This document shows positions 27,269-34,830 of a DNA stretch of 64,000 nucleotides, in pieces. Both the position numbers and the translations under genes were made by a program. The notes under the pieces are model-generated. The model did no database searches and had not been told where the DNA came from. It was given only the letters and a program-made list of their open reading frames with translations. Origin of the DNA: an uncultured Treponema sp. (GTDB lineage: Bacteria; Spirochaetota; Spirochaetia; Treponematales; Treponemataceae). Location: the NCBI RefSeq assembly GCF_934725225.1, contig NZ_CAKVAM010000004.1, positions 262,208 to 326,207 on the forward strand, given 5' to 3'. The number at the start of each line of letters is the position of its first letter. Position 1 is the stretch's first letter.

Positions 27269-28870
27269 CTATTCTCTAATCAACTCCATATAATTCAATG
27301 GTTTTGCAAGAACTAATGCACCGTCAGGAGTTTTTCCAGTTTCAAAAACTTCTCGCCAAAAATCATAGTTTTTCTTTCCTGAAAAATGTGTGCTTGCCAT
27401 ACTCTTGTCTTTCCATAATGGTAAGGCAGCTAAGTTTTTCACAAATTTTCTAATATTTGCCCATAGCACATCTGAAAAGCTCTCCTGAAACAATTTCCTA
27501 GGATCATATAATTTTCCTGTAGTTGCAAAATAACTTTCAATCACTTTCTTTAAATATTGAAGCCAATTATAAAGAACTTCTTCTTTGCTCATTCTGTATG
27601 CGATTAAATGGGCATCTGTAATATCAGAATCTCTTTTGTCAATTATTTTCTGTTCAATTCGGGACACCCCGACTTCTGGATTAAATTTATTTATATAAAT
27701 TTCTTCTGCAATAATATTCAACACTTGAATAAGCTGATTTATTTCTAGCTCTCTTGGATTTTCTCCCTCATCTGTTTTATAGCTTAAATTTGTCTTTAAA
27801 ATCAGTTTTGAATCTATAAAAGTTGAAAGAAAAGTCTTTTCAAATGCACTATATGAAATTGGCAATTCTTTTGCTTTTCCTTCAAAATCTATATAAGCCT
27901 TCAGCAAATTATCGGGAGAATGTGTTATTGTATGTTTTATGCTGTCTACAATATATTTTCTTATATTGGCGTTCTCACCCTTAAAATATTCAACAAGCTG
28001 CTCTTCTGAAAAATCAAAACAGTCATTGCTCAAATTATGGTCATTTTGATACTTTGTTATCGTTTCATAATATAAAGTATTGTTCAGCTGCCTCATTATA
28101 CTTTTATCAAAAGCAATCTTACGTAATGAACTTCCAGCATTTGTATTCGTCTCAATCAATCTGTCCACATTCGGATTTATGAACAAGCGAAGCAATAAAT
28201 TCCTATTTCCCAAAAGTATCTGAGCAACAGCTTTATGTTGTCCATCGAAAATTTGTATTTTTCCATTATTTATTCTTGCCAGTGATAAATGAAGCTGTGG
28301 ATTTCCTTTTGAAAATTCTTTTACGAGCAACGAAATACTCGAATTTATACCACGTGGATTTATCAAATCATCATGAAAAATATATTCTAGTGGAACTTCT
28401 ATAAAACAAGATTTTTCTTTAGAAAGTTTATCTTCATAAATCTTAGATTTGTAAATATTGGTATCACTGATTTCAGAAAAAGAATAAATGATTTCATCAT
28501 TTTCAATCTTATATTTGAATTCAAACTTAGAACCTTTTTCTTGTTCCAACAAGTCTTTCAAGGAAGCTGAACGATTTTCTTTTGAGAGGACATCATCTTG
28601 TAATGTCTTTAATCGATATAGAATTCTTGCAATATTCAGATTCGCATCTTTTTTGCTTCTATTACAACTTGCATGAGTTATAGCAAAATTTGACTTGTCA
28701 TCCTTTCCTCTATTAGCCAATGGCACTATATGATCTATATCCGTTTCCTGAAGCTGCAAATCAATTTCTTTTTGACAAATATAACATTTGTTTGACTGAA
28801 TATCTGCCAAATCTTTTTTCAATTTTTCATATTCATCTTTTGACAAGCTTTCCAAAAATTTTGAATGCAT
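27269..28870 (-). CDS. HNH endonuclease fused to ParB/DGQHR-like domain
   Basis: A 533-residue protein. The N-terminal HNH unit has Cys29-x2-Cys32, DIDHIVPLANRG (44-55) and HASCNRSK (66-73), a zinc-stabilised HNH of the McrA kind. In the middle, KIQIFDGQHKAVAQILLGN (204-222) resembles the DGQHR/ParB-like motif of DndB and the DGQQR of GmrS. The C-terminal ~250 residues are helical and unrecognised. The order (HNH first, then DGQ-type domain) is the reverse of GmrSD proteins. It is probably an anti-phage nuclease with an NTP-sensing or binding middle domain (inference). A TATAAT box is upstream near 28902. Confidence 0.7.
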   Translation of the reverse strand: MHSKFLESLSKDEYEKLKKDLADIQSNKCYICQKEIDLQLQETDIDHIVPLANRGKDDKSNFAITHASCNRSKKDANLNIARILYRLKTLQDDVLSKENRSASLKDLLEQEKGSKFEFKYKIENDEIIYSFSEISDTNIYKSKIYEDKLSKEKSCFIEVPLEYIFHDDLINPRGINSSISLLVKEFSKGNPQLHLSLARINNGKIQIFDGQHKAVAQILLGNRNLLLRLFINPNVDRLIETNTNAGSSLRKIAFDKSIMRQLNNTLYYETITKYQNDHNLSNDCFDFSEEQLVEYFKGENANIRKYIVDSIKHTITHSPDNLLKAYIDFEGKAKELPISYSAFEKTFLSTFIDSKLILKTNLSYKTDEGENPRELEINQLIQVLNIIAEEIYINKFNPEVGVSRIEQKIIDKRDSDITDAHLIAYRMSKEEVLYNWLQYLKKVIESYFATTGKLYDPRKLFQESFSDVLWANIRKFVKNLAALPLWKDKSMASTHFSGKKNYDFWREVFETGKTPDGALVLAKPLNYMELIRE

Positions 28871-28936
28871 TTTTTATTCCCCTAAGTAAAATAGACATTG
28901 CAATTATAGCATGAAATAAGCGGGTTTTATAGATTT

Positions 28937-29938
28937 TCATTTCTCTTGCGTGCCATACTTCCCCGACATCTTCTCACATTCCGCGCGGATTTCTTCCCTT
29001 AATCTTTCAGGTTTTATAACCGTAACGGAATCGCCGAAGCCCATTGCCCAGGAGAACACCATCTGCTTCTGGTTCGAACTGAATTTAAGAAGAACTGTGC
29101 CGTCCTCGTGCTGTGCAATCAGCTGATTTTTGTGCCATTCGCGCTCAAGGACGTAGTTCGCCATTTTTGCGGAAAAAAGGAATTCATATTCTTCAGGCGG
29201 CTCGGGATTGTTCCAGATTCCAAAATTCAAGTCGATGTGCCTGTGAATGTCAAAATCTTTCGGAACGGAAAAAGTTTCGCCGGCAGGAACGATATTTTTT
29301 ATCCGCGAGAGAGCGAAAACCCGAAAATCCGCCGCGCCGTGGTCAAAGCCAAGAACATACCAGTTACCTTTCTGGCAGACAACGTGATAGCAGTCAAAAA
29401 TCTTTTCCTTAAAAGCCTTGCTCCCTGAGCTTTTGTAACCGAACGAAACAACCGAGCGGCTCTTTATCGCCTTGAAAATCTGGTTGAAAACCTCCGCATC
29501 GATTTTTGGAAGCGGGTCAGAAATAAAGCTTATGTCCGTATTCAAGAACGAGGAATCAACAGTAACCGTGTCCGGCAGAAAAGACGCGATTTTCGCCATG
29601 ACATTCTTGAACGAGCGTTCCAAAGGCGTATTCTTGTACTGCTCCAAAAGCGGCATTAAAGTGGAAACCGTAAAAAGCTCGCCTTCCGTAAGCACGACGT
29701 TCGGCACGGAGAAAGTCGGGTCGGTGTAATGGTACATTTTTTTAGTCTTGTCGTATTCAAGAGGCGCGTTCATTTCGTCCCGGAGCCGCTCAAAATCACG
29801 CTCAACAGTCCGCTTGTTCACGCCGAACTTAAAAACCAGCTCGTCCATTCCCACAAAAGCCCCGCCGCGGAGCATCTCGTCAATCTGAATAATGCGTGCA
29901 GTGCGGCGGATGTCGTCGCGTTTTTTGTCAGAAGCCAT
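28937..29938 (-). CDS. WYL-domain transcriptional regulator
   Basis: A 333-residue protein of the HTH_11-WYL-WCX layout. The winged helix is at 15-60 (GMDELVFKFGVNKRTVERDFERLR). The WYL domain shows VVSFGYKSSGSKAF and GNWYVLGFDHGAADFRVFALSRI. A C-terminal domain ends the protein. WYL regulators are common in defence islands, where they repress neighbouring systems until a ligand appears. Its stop-to-start distance to the PLD gene upstream is 16 bp, so the two are probably one transcript. It is more GC-rich than the PLD gene. Confidence 0.9.
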   Translation of the reverse strand: MASDKKRDDIRRTARIIQIDEMLRGGAFVGMDELVFKFGVNKRTVERDFERLRDEMNAPLEYDKTKKMYHYTDPTFSVPNVVLTEGELFTVSTLMPLLEQYKNTPLERSFKNVMAKIASFLPDTVTVDSSFLNTDISFISDPLPKIDAEVFNQIFKAIKSRSVVSFGYKSSGSKAFKEKIFDCYHVVCQKGNWYVLGFDHGAADFRVFALSRIKNIVPAGETFSVPKDFDIHRHIDLNFGIWNNPEPPEEYEFLFSAKMANYVLEREWHKNQLIAQHEDGTVLLKFSSNQKQMVFSWAMGFGDSVTVIKPERLREEIRAECEKMSGKYGTQEK

Positions 29939-29954
29939 GTTTTATTTTTCCTTA

Positions 29955-31190
29955 TTACAGTTTTCCGAATCCAAGCCATTCCATACTTTTCAATGTCCGA
30001 CCATTGCAAATAGGAATTTCATCTGAATTCACAAGACCATAAAGCTCTTTTAGACAATGTTCTCCAAAACCTTTTAATTTATAATGCTCATCATAAAGAC
30101 AGTCAAAAATTCTTTCCTCATATTCGTTTTTACCAAAAAGCAGATATATGATTGTTTTCTTTATTTTATCCAATTCATTTTCATTCTTAAAAGTTTCTTT
30201 CAACGTAGCAAGTCCACCAGCATAAAATCTTAAACTATCATGAAAAGCATAAACCTCAGCGAGAATATCGAATATTTCATCAAAATTCATTTTTCCAATC
30301 ATTTCTTTTGATTTGAATCCATTTGAAACTGAGAAGAATCTTGTTGAGGCTGATGTATCAAGATAGCCATTTTTAACGTTTTCAAATTCTTTTATATATG
30401 GAATTATTTCTTTTTTTATGCTAGCAGTGTCTTTTTCAGGAATTCCTCTATAATTTTCTCCAGCCGCATAAACTTCTCTAATCCACCATAAAAACCTATC
30501 CACTTCTATTCTCAATGGAACATTCGGATAACGGCGAACTTTTGTGCTTTCATATATATCTTTCAAGATATTAAAACGACTTATATAACGCTGATATGAT
30601 TTTCTGAAATTCGAAACATATTTTTCTCTTTGGTTTTCAGATATTTCTGTTCTGCCTACATTGTTATATTCATACGTTCCCACAGAGGCCATAATAGAGC
30701 GAAAAGGTTCCGGATTTTTACAATTTGCAACAATATCTGCAAATTTATCAAGTTTTTCCTTTGTCAAAACTTCCGCTTGATTCCAATAATCCCAAAATGC
30801 TGATTTCAACTCTTCAAAGACAGGTTCTTCTGAATCAAATTCAATATTTACTTCATTGTTTGTTGTCAGTCCGGGAGTTGTAAAGTTAGAAGAACCTAAA
30901 TAAGCCGTATTATTACCAAAAATATAGAATTTTGGATGAAAATGCGGCCCAGTAAAGAAGCGTATATCAATATTTTTATTACCTAAAATTTTCCAAAGAG
31001 CTTCTGGAGAAGTTCCATAATCAAGACGAACAATTAACATTATTGTGCAGTTGTTATTTACCATTTCCAATGCCATTTTAGCTTCGTTAAAAAAGGCAGA
31101 GGCAATCAGAACTTGTGTGTTTTTCCCTTGTTCAGAAAGCAGTTTAAACATTCTATCATTAGGCTTGTTGGAATTTGTAATAATACGCAT
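29955..31190 (-). CDS. Single-HKD phospholipase-D-like nuclease
   Basis: A 411-residue protein. A single HKD motif is split as His85-x-Lys87 (HPKFYIFGN) and GSSNF at 99-103, followed by Glu113. Single-motif PLD nucleases, such as BfiI, dimerise to form one active site. The C-terminal two thirds are helical and unrecognised. A promoter-like GTGGTATAAT and GGAGG lie upstream of the ATG. It sits in the defence island next to a WYL regulator. DNA cutting in phage defence is a reasonable inference; lipid cleavage is unlikely because there is no signal or membrane segment. Confidence 0.75.
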   Translation of the reverse strand: MRIITNSNKPNDRMFKLLSEQGKNTQVLIASAFFNEAKMALEMVNNNCTIMLIVRLDYGTSPEALWKILGNKNIDIRFFTGPHFHPKFYIFGNNTAYLGSSNFTTPGLTTNNEVNIEFDSEEPVFEELKSAFWDYWNQAEVLTKEKLDKFADIVANCKNPEPFRSIMASVGTYEYNNVGRTEISENQREKYVSNFRKSYQRYISRFNILKDIYESTKVRRYPNVPLRIEVDRFLWWIREVYAAGENYRGIPEKDTASIKKEIIPYIKEFENVKNGYLDTSASTRFFSVSNGFKSKEMIGKMNFDEIFDILAEVYAFHDSLRFYAGGLATLKETFKNENELDKIKKTIIYLLFGKNEYEERIFDCLYDEHYKLKGFGEHCLKELYGLVNSDEIPICNGRTLKSMEWLGFGKL

Positions 31191-31270
31191 TCTTATTTTC
31201 CTCCAATATAATTATACCACAACTTTTATCTTAATCTAAAAAATCACAGTCAGAAAAATAGAAAGCATTC

Positions 31271-31375
31271 CTACTCTCTCAAAATCTTTTTCACCTTCCG
31301 TTTAAGCAAAAAAACAATCAGAGATTCCGCCACAACCAAGAATATAATCATCATAAAAAGAACCGCGTTTTCCAT
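31271..31375 (-). CDS. 34-residue single-span membrane protein
   Basis: A short ORF not overlapping other genes, starting 17 bp after the HIRAN gene stop. A GGGGAG lies 7 bp before the ATG. The peptide has one hydrophobic helix (VLFMMIIFLVVAESLIVFLL) followed by a basic tail KRKVKK, so its C-terminus should face the cytoplasm. The strong ribosome site makes translation likely. The function is unknown; small membrane peptides can be regulators, toxins or membrane anchors. Confidence 0.55.
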   Translation of the reverse strand: MENAVLFMMIIFLVVAESLIVFLLKRKVKKILRE

Positions 31376-31392
31376 AATTTCTCCCCTTTCCG

Positions 31393-32325
31393 TTACACTT
31401 CAATCTTTAAAACGACATCCCGGCCGCCAATCCGCACAAGCTCCGCCTTAAAAGACATTTTTTCAGGTTTTGCGGCGCGGATTATTTTTGCAGCGGTTGC
31501 GCGGATATACCCTGCTTTTTCAAGTCCCGGGTTTCCGGCGATTTTCGCGTCTAAGCTTTCCGCCATCACCGCAACCGCATTTTCATCGGCATGATTGTAC
31601 GGTTCTGCCTGAACCGCAATTTCAAGAGAGGAATAAAAATCGTGCTTTGCCTTTCTGATTTTTTCCGACTGAACAAGCAAATCTTCCGGCTTTAGATTTT
31701 CCGCAAGTCCGTCAAGAAAGTCAGAATACGGCGACCAGCTGTGATAGTTCATTCCGACAACCGGAAGCGTAAGGCAAGCTTCATTTTCCTTAAAATAGCG
31801 CACGAACGCCTGCTCCAAAGTCTCAGATTCACAGCGGTAAGACAATTTCTTTTTTGCCGCATCCAGAACAAGCGGAATCTCGTTTTCTTCCATATCATAA
31901 AGCCTGCCGAACAAAAGAGAGAAAAGAATTTCCGCAGAAACTGGCTCGATTATAAACTGAGTGAGCCGCGCGAATTTCTCGAACGATTTTTTCCGACGCA
32001 GATAAAGCTCGCCTGCAAGAAGAGAATCCTTAGCCTCAACCGCGCAGAGCAACGAGCCGACATGAAGAAGAAAATCAAAAGTGTCCTTGTCCGAGACATC
32101 GGTTTCCGGCGAAACGTAAATTCTTGGCGTGCAGTTCAGTCCGTCCCGCAAGAACACGTAGTAGCTCGGCGTAAAATATGCGCTTGATGCAAGTTTCTGA
32201 TAATTTTCAACATTCAGATGCGACGGATTTTCAACTTTTCCGCAGTAGTCAAGCTGCCCCGTCCAGCTTTTTGAAAACTCAAACCAGTTTTTCCCGAAAT
32301 TGATAAGAATCTGCTTTTCCGACAT
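31393..32325 (-). CDS. HIRAN-domain protein
   Basis: About 310 residues from the ATG at 32325, preceded by TTTGGAGG. The C-terminal ~75 residues are a HIRAN domain, with the pattern AEPYNHADENAVAVMAES followed by a GYIRATAAK strand. HIRAN domains bind DNA ends or stalled forks. The N-terminal ~230 residues are unrecognised, with a Cys/Trp-containing opening (GKNWFEFSKSWTGQLDYCGK). A repair or phage-DNA-sensing role is inferred from the domain and the setting. Confidence 0.75.
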   Translation of the reverse strand: MSEKQILINFGKNWFEFSKSWTGQLDYCGKVENPSHLNVENYQKLASSAYFTPSYYVFLRDGLNCTPRIYVSPETDVSDKDTFDFLLHVGSLLCAVEAKDSLLAGELYLRRKKSFEKFARLTQFIIEPVSAEILFSLLFGRLYDMEENEIPLVLDAAKKKLSYRCESETLEQAFVRYFKENEACLTLPVVGMNYHSWSPYSDFLDGLAENLKPEDLLVQSEKIRKAKHDFYSSLEIAVQAEPYNHADENAVAVMAESLDAKIAGNPGLEKAGYIRATAAKIIRAAKPEKMSFKAELVRIGGRDVVLKIEV

Positions 32326-32502
32326 AGCAACCTCCAAAACACGTGGCGCAAATAAAAAAAATCGCCCTTTCGCTTTATTTTTCTTTAGTATAAAACGCAA
32401 GAGCGACATGGAGTGTCGGAGAGGAAAATATTAAAAAAAATCACCGCCAGCAGAAGCGGCCTATAAACAGCATCTTCCGCCGGCGGCAAAAACTAGAATG
32501 TT

Positions 32503-32940
32503 CTATGCGGAAACTTCATTTTCGTCAGTTTCTTCAGAGGAAGATTCCAAAGAACTTTCTGTAACCACATTGACTTTTGAAAAAGCCGTTGACTCAATCT
32601 CTTTTCTGATTTCCGAGCATGGAACAAGGACAATCCGCTTGCGCAAAATGTCCGCCGCCTCAACATCAGAAGCCTTTTCCTTGCCCTTTGCGCTAAATGA
32701 AAGCCGGATTCTTCCGAACGAGCCAAGCTGAACAATAAAGCCCTTTTTAAGGAACAACGGCAATTTTCTTACCAGCGAAGAAAGAACCGCCTCCACATCG
32801 GTAACGTTCAGCGTACAGCCGTCGCTAATATCTTTCGCAAGGTCAAGGATTGTAAGCTCGTCTGAATAAAAAGGCGAAGCATGAAACAGATAAGAACCCT
32901 TTACACGCGGATTCGGACGTTTTGTTATTTTAAAGTTCAT
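32503..32940 (-). CDS. HU-HIG-type DNA-binding protein
   Basis: A 145-residue protein resembling the long HU-like family common in Bacteroidetes and some Treponema. It has an N-terminal NPRVKGSYLFHA extension, a conserved ISDGCTLNVTDVEAVLSSL helix pair, a GSFGRIRLSFSAKG beta-arm and an acidic Ser/Glu-rich tail. It should bind and bend DNA without strong sequence preference. A GGAG precedes the start. A leader hairpin (32983-33003) is present. Confidence 0.85.
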   Translation of the reverse strand: MNFKITKRPNPRVKGSYLFHASPFYSDELTILDLAKDISDGCTLNVTDVEAVLSSLVRKLPLFLKKGFIVQLGSFGRIRLSFSAKGKEKASDVEAADILRKRIVLVPCSEIRKEIESTAFSKVNVVTESSLESSSEETDENEVSA

Positions 32941-32982
32941 TTTGTCTCCTTGCAGCCTAAAATAGAGCTGCGTTTTTAGTCA

Positions 32983-33003
32983 GCCGCATAAACTTTTTGC
33001 GGC
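32983..33003 (-). promoter_or_regulatory. Hairpin in the leader of the HU-like gene
   Basis: GCCGCA and TGCGGC pair across a 9-nt loop, about 45 bp upstream of the HU-like start codon. There is no T-run on the minus strand, so it is not a terminator. It may stabilise the leader RNA. Confidence 0.35.
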
Positions 33004-33095
33004 GCATAATTATTCATGCGAAAATTCAGTTTTGAATCCCGCAAGGCCGGAACATACGCGCTGATTACATTTTTTTCAGAGCCGTTTCCGAACTG

Positions 33096-33124
33096 TTGAC
33101 TAAAAGAAGAGAAGAACCTATAAT
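33096..33124 (+). promoter_or_regulatory. Near-consensus sigma-70 promoter with no gene behind it
   Basis: TTGACT (33096-33101), 17 bp, then TATAAT (33119-33124) on the plus strand. No plus-strand protein gene follows for kilobases. A hairpin terminator lies about 50 bp on, so it probably drives the small RNA listed next. Confidence 0.6.
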
Positions 33125-33130
33125 CGATAG

Positions 33131-33216
33131 TACACATTCATTGAACAAGATTCTTCTTGCTTCTTTGACCAAGCCGCTTTAAGAAATTGCCGTTTCTTTT
33201 AAGCGGTTATTTTTTT
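33131..33216 (+). ncRNA. Candidate small RNA of about 86 nt
   Basis: Predicted from a near-perfect promoter upstream and an intrinsic terminator at its end. The RNA would have a 5' hairpin (CAAGA/TCTTG) near 33147-33160. A longer 3' hairpin (CCGCTTT-AAGAAA paired with TTTCTT-AAGCGG) is followed by TTATTTTTTT. There is no open reading frame of note. It lies antisense to the end of a short minus-strand ORF and downstream of the XRE gene. It could be a trans-acting RNA or an antisense regulator of the XRE transcript. Confidence 0.5.
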
Positions 33217-33240
33217 GCCTTTTACGCCTTGCACAATCAT
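33199..33240 (-). CDS. 13-residue ORF with a perfect Shine-Dalgarno site
   Basis: The peptide MIVQGVKGKKITA follows AAAGGAGGTG by 5 bp. It comes 37 bp after the XRE stop, probably on the same mRNA. Such a strong ribosome site for so short an ORF is striking. It could be a leader or small regulatory peptide, or the remnant start of a deleted gene. Confidence 0.35.
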   Translation of the reverse strand: MIVQGVKGKKITA

Positions 33241-33277
33241 AGGCACACCTCCTTTTCTAGCCATCAGACCAGTTCTT

Positions 33278-33643
33278 CTATTTTTCTTCAAGCACCGCGC
33301 GGATTTTTTCAATCTGCTTAGTGCTCAAGCCCGCATATTTCTGGGCAAACAGAATCGCAAGATTTTTCTGCTCCTCCGTGCTTCCAGACTTCTTAAAGTC
33401 AAGCTGAACCGCATTGCGCGGAGTTTTAAGCTCAAGCTCCCTAAGCTCGTCTTTTGCCGTATCATCCAACGAATACTTTTCAGAAACCTTTTCCGTAAAA
33501 TCAACTGGAATAACGCGCTCTCCGCTTTCAATCGCCGAAAGATAAGAAGGCGCAATCCCCATATCCTTAGCCATTGCCGCAAGCGTCTTGTCCTTGTCAA
33601 TCCTGAGCTTCTTCAGATATTTTCCGTATTCAGTCGCCGGCAT
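33278..33643 (-). CDS. XRE-family regulator
   Basis: A 121-residue protein. The N-terminal helix-turn-helix (TLAAMAKDMGIAPSYLSAIESGERVIP, about residues 19-45) is a standard Cro/CI type. The C-terminal half is helical and charged, ending KQIEKIRAVLEEK, probably for dimerisation. It stands alone between the HU-like/sRNA region and the RhuM gene. The target is unknown, perhaps its own promoter or the neighbouring defence genes. Confidence 0.85.
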   Translation of the reverse strand: MPATEYGKYLKKLRIDKDKTLAAMAKDMGIAPSYLSAIESGERVIPVDFTEKVSEKYSLDDTAKDELRELELKTPRNAVQLDFKKSGSTEEQKNLAILFAQKYAGLSTKQIEKIRAVLEEK

Positions 33644-33822
33644 ATTCCAACCCCCTTATTCTCTCCTACCTGATAATAATATACACCTTGTGAAATAAAA
33701 TTGCAAGTAGAAAATTTAAAAAAATGTTGAAAAATTATTTGATTTGTGTTTCAACAAAAAAAAATTCTATTCCAACCACACAATTTTCGGAAAGCGTTTC
33801 AGAAACTAATATTTTCTAATTA

Positions 33823-34818
33823 TTATTTATCAATCATTTTTGTCTGCCTGTCGAACTCTGAAATATATTCCTTGTCCTGAATCACCCGGAAAATCTCATA
33901 TTCTTTGTGTGCTTTTTCAATCGCCTGTCCATGACTGATTTTTCCTTTTGTTTCAAGGATTTTCTGGCGGTTACCCTGCAAAAATGAATTTACAGCATCC
34001 ACACAATCCTGCATTTTCATAAGAATTCCGTCCTCTGCCTGAAGCTCCGCATAATCAATGAACATTGTAACAAGCCGATTCAGGCGAGAAATTTCTTTTT
34101 CATTCAAATAGTTTTTTGCAATCACAACATCGGACTTATAGATCTTTCCGTCTGGCGAATTTTTCCAGTTTGTAAGCCCCATGTGCTCTTTTGAAGAGTC
34201 AGCACGGTTGTAGACAATTTCCGCCGCAGTATTTCCAGAAACAGCGTAATGCAGTTTATTTTGAACAAACGCATAAAAGTTTTTAGTTGTCTCGCTGTTC
34301 TTGTCATAATCGCAGCTGCACTGCTCAAAAATATCTGTGATTTTTTGATAAGCGCGCCGTTCACTCGCACGAATCTCTCTGATTTTCTCAAGCAGCTCAT
34401 CAAAATAATCTTTTCCAAACGGTTTGCCGTTTTTCAAAAGCTCCTCATTCAAGACAAAGCCCTTTGTGATGTATTCTTTTAATGTTTTTGTCGCCCACTG
34501 GCGGAATTTTGTAGCTTTCTTGGAATTTATCCTGTAGCCAACCGCAATGATTGCGTCGAGATTGTAAAAAACCAAATTGCGTTTTACAGAGCGATTTCCT
34601 TCCTGTTGAACTTGTTCCATTTTGGAACAAGTTGCCTTTTCAGAAAGTTCCTGCTCCTCATAAATATTTTGCAGATGCTTTGTAATTGCCTGCGTGTTTA
34701 CATCGAACAGTTCAGCCATAGCCTTTTGAGTAAGCCAAAAAGTTTCATCTTTATAAATTACATTGATAACTATATTTTTATTTTCAGACTGATAAAAAAC
34801 TATATTATTTTGATTCAT
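33823..34818 (-). CDS. rhuM: RhuM-family protein
   Basis: A 331-residue member of the Virulence_RhuM family. The N-terminus carries WLTQKAMAELFDVNTQAITKHLQNIYEE, a DNA-binding-like helix pair, followed by YNLDAIIAVGYRINSKKATKFRQWATKTLKEYI. The second half includes KNFYAFVQNKLHYAVSGNTAAEI typical of the family. RhuM proteins are common beside restriction systems and in islands; their exact function is unknown. It is 12 bp downstream of the large R-M gene and probably shares its transcript. Confidence 0.88.
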   Translation of the reverse strand: MNQNNIVFYQSENKNIVINVIYKDETFWLTQKAMAELFDVNTQAITKHLQNIYEEQELSEKATCSKMEQVQQEGNRSVKRNLVFYNLDAIIAVGYRINSKKATKFRQWATKTLKEYITKGFVLNEELLKNGKPFGKDYFDELLEKIREIRASERRAYQKITDIFEQCSCDYDKNSETTKNFYAFVQNKLHYAVSGNTAAEIVYNRADSSKEHMGLTNWKNSPDGKIYKSDVVIAKNYLNEKEISRLNRLVTMFIDYAELQAEDGILMKMQDCVDAVNSFLQGNRQKILETKGKISHGQAIEKAHKEYEIFRVIQDKEYISEFDRQTKMIDK

Positions 34819-34830
34819 TTTATTTTTCCC

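Noticed and set aside
29108..29428. Plus-strand ORFs of about 100 codons inside the WYL gene
   Set aside because: Antisense shadows of a clear WYL coding sequence; no ribosome sites.
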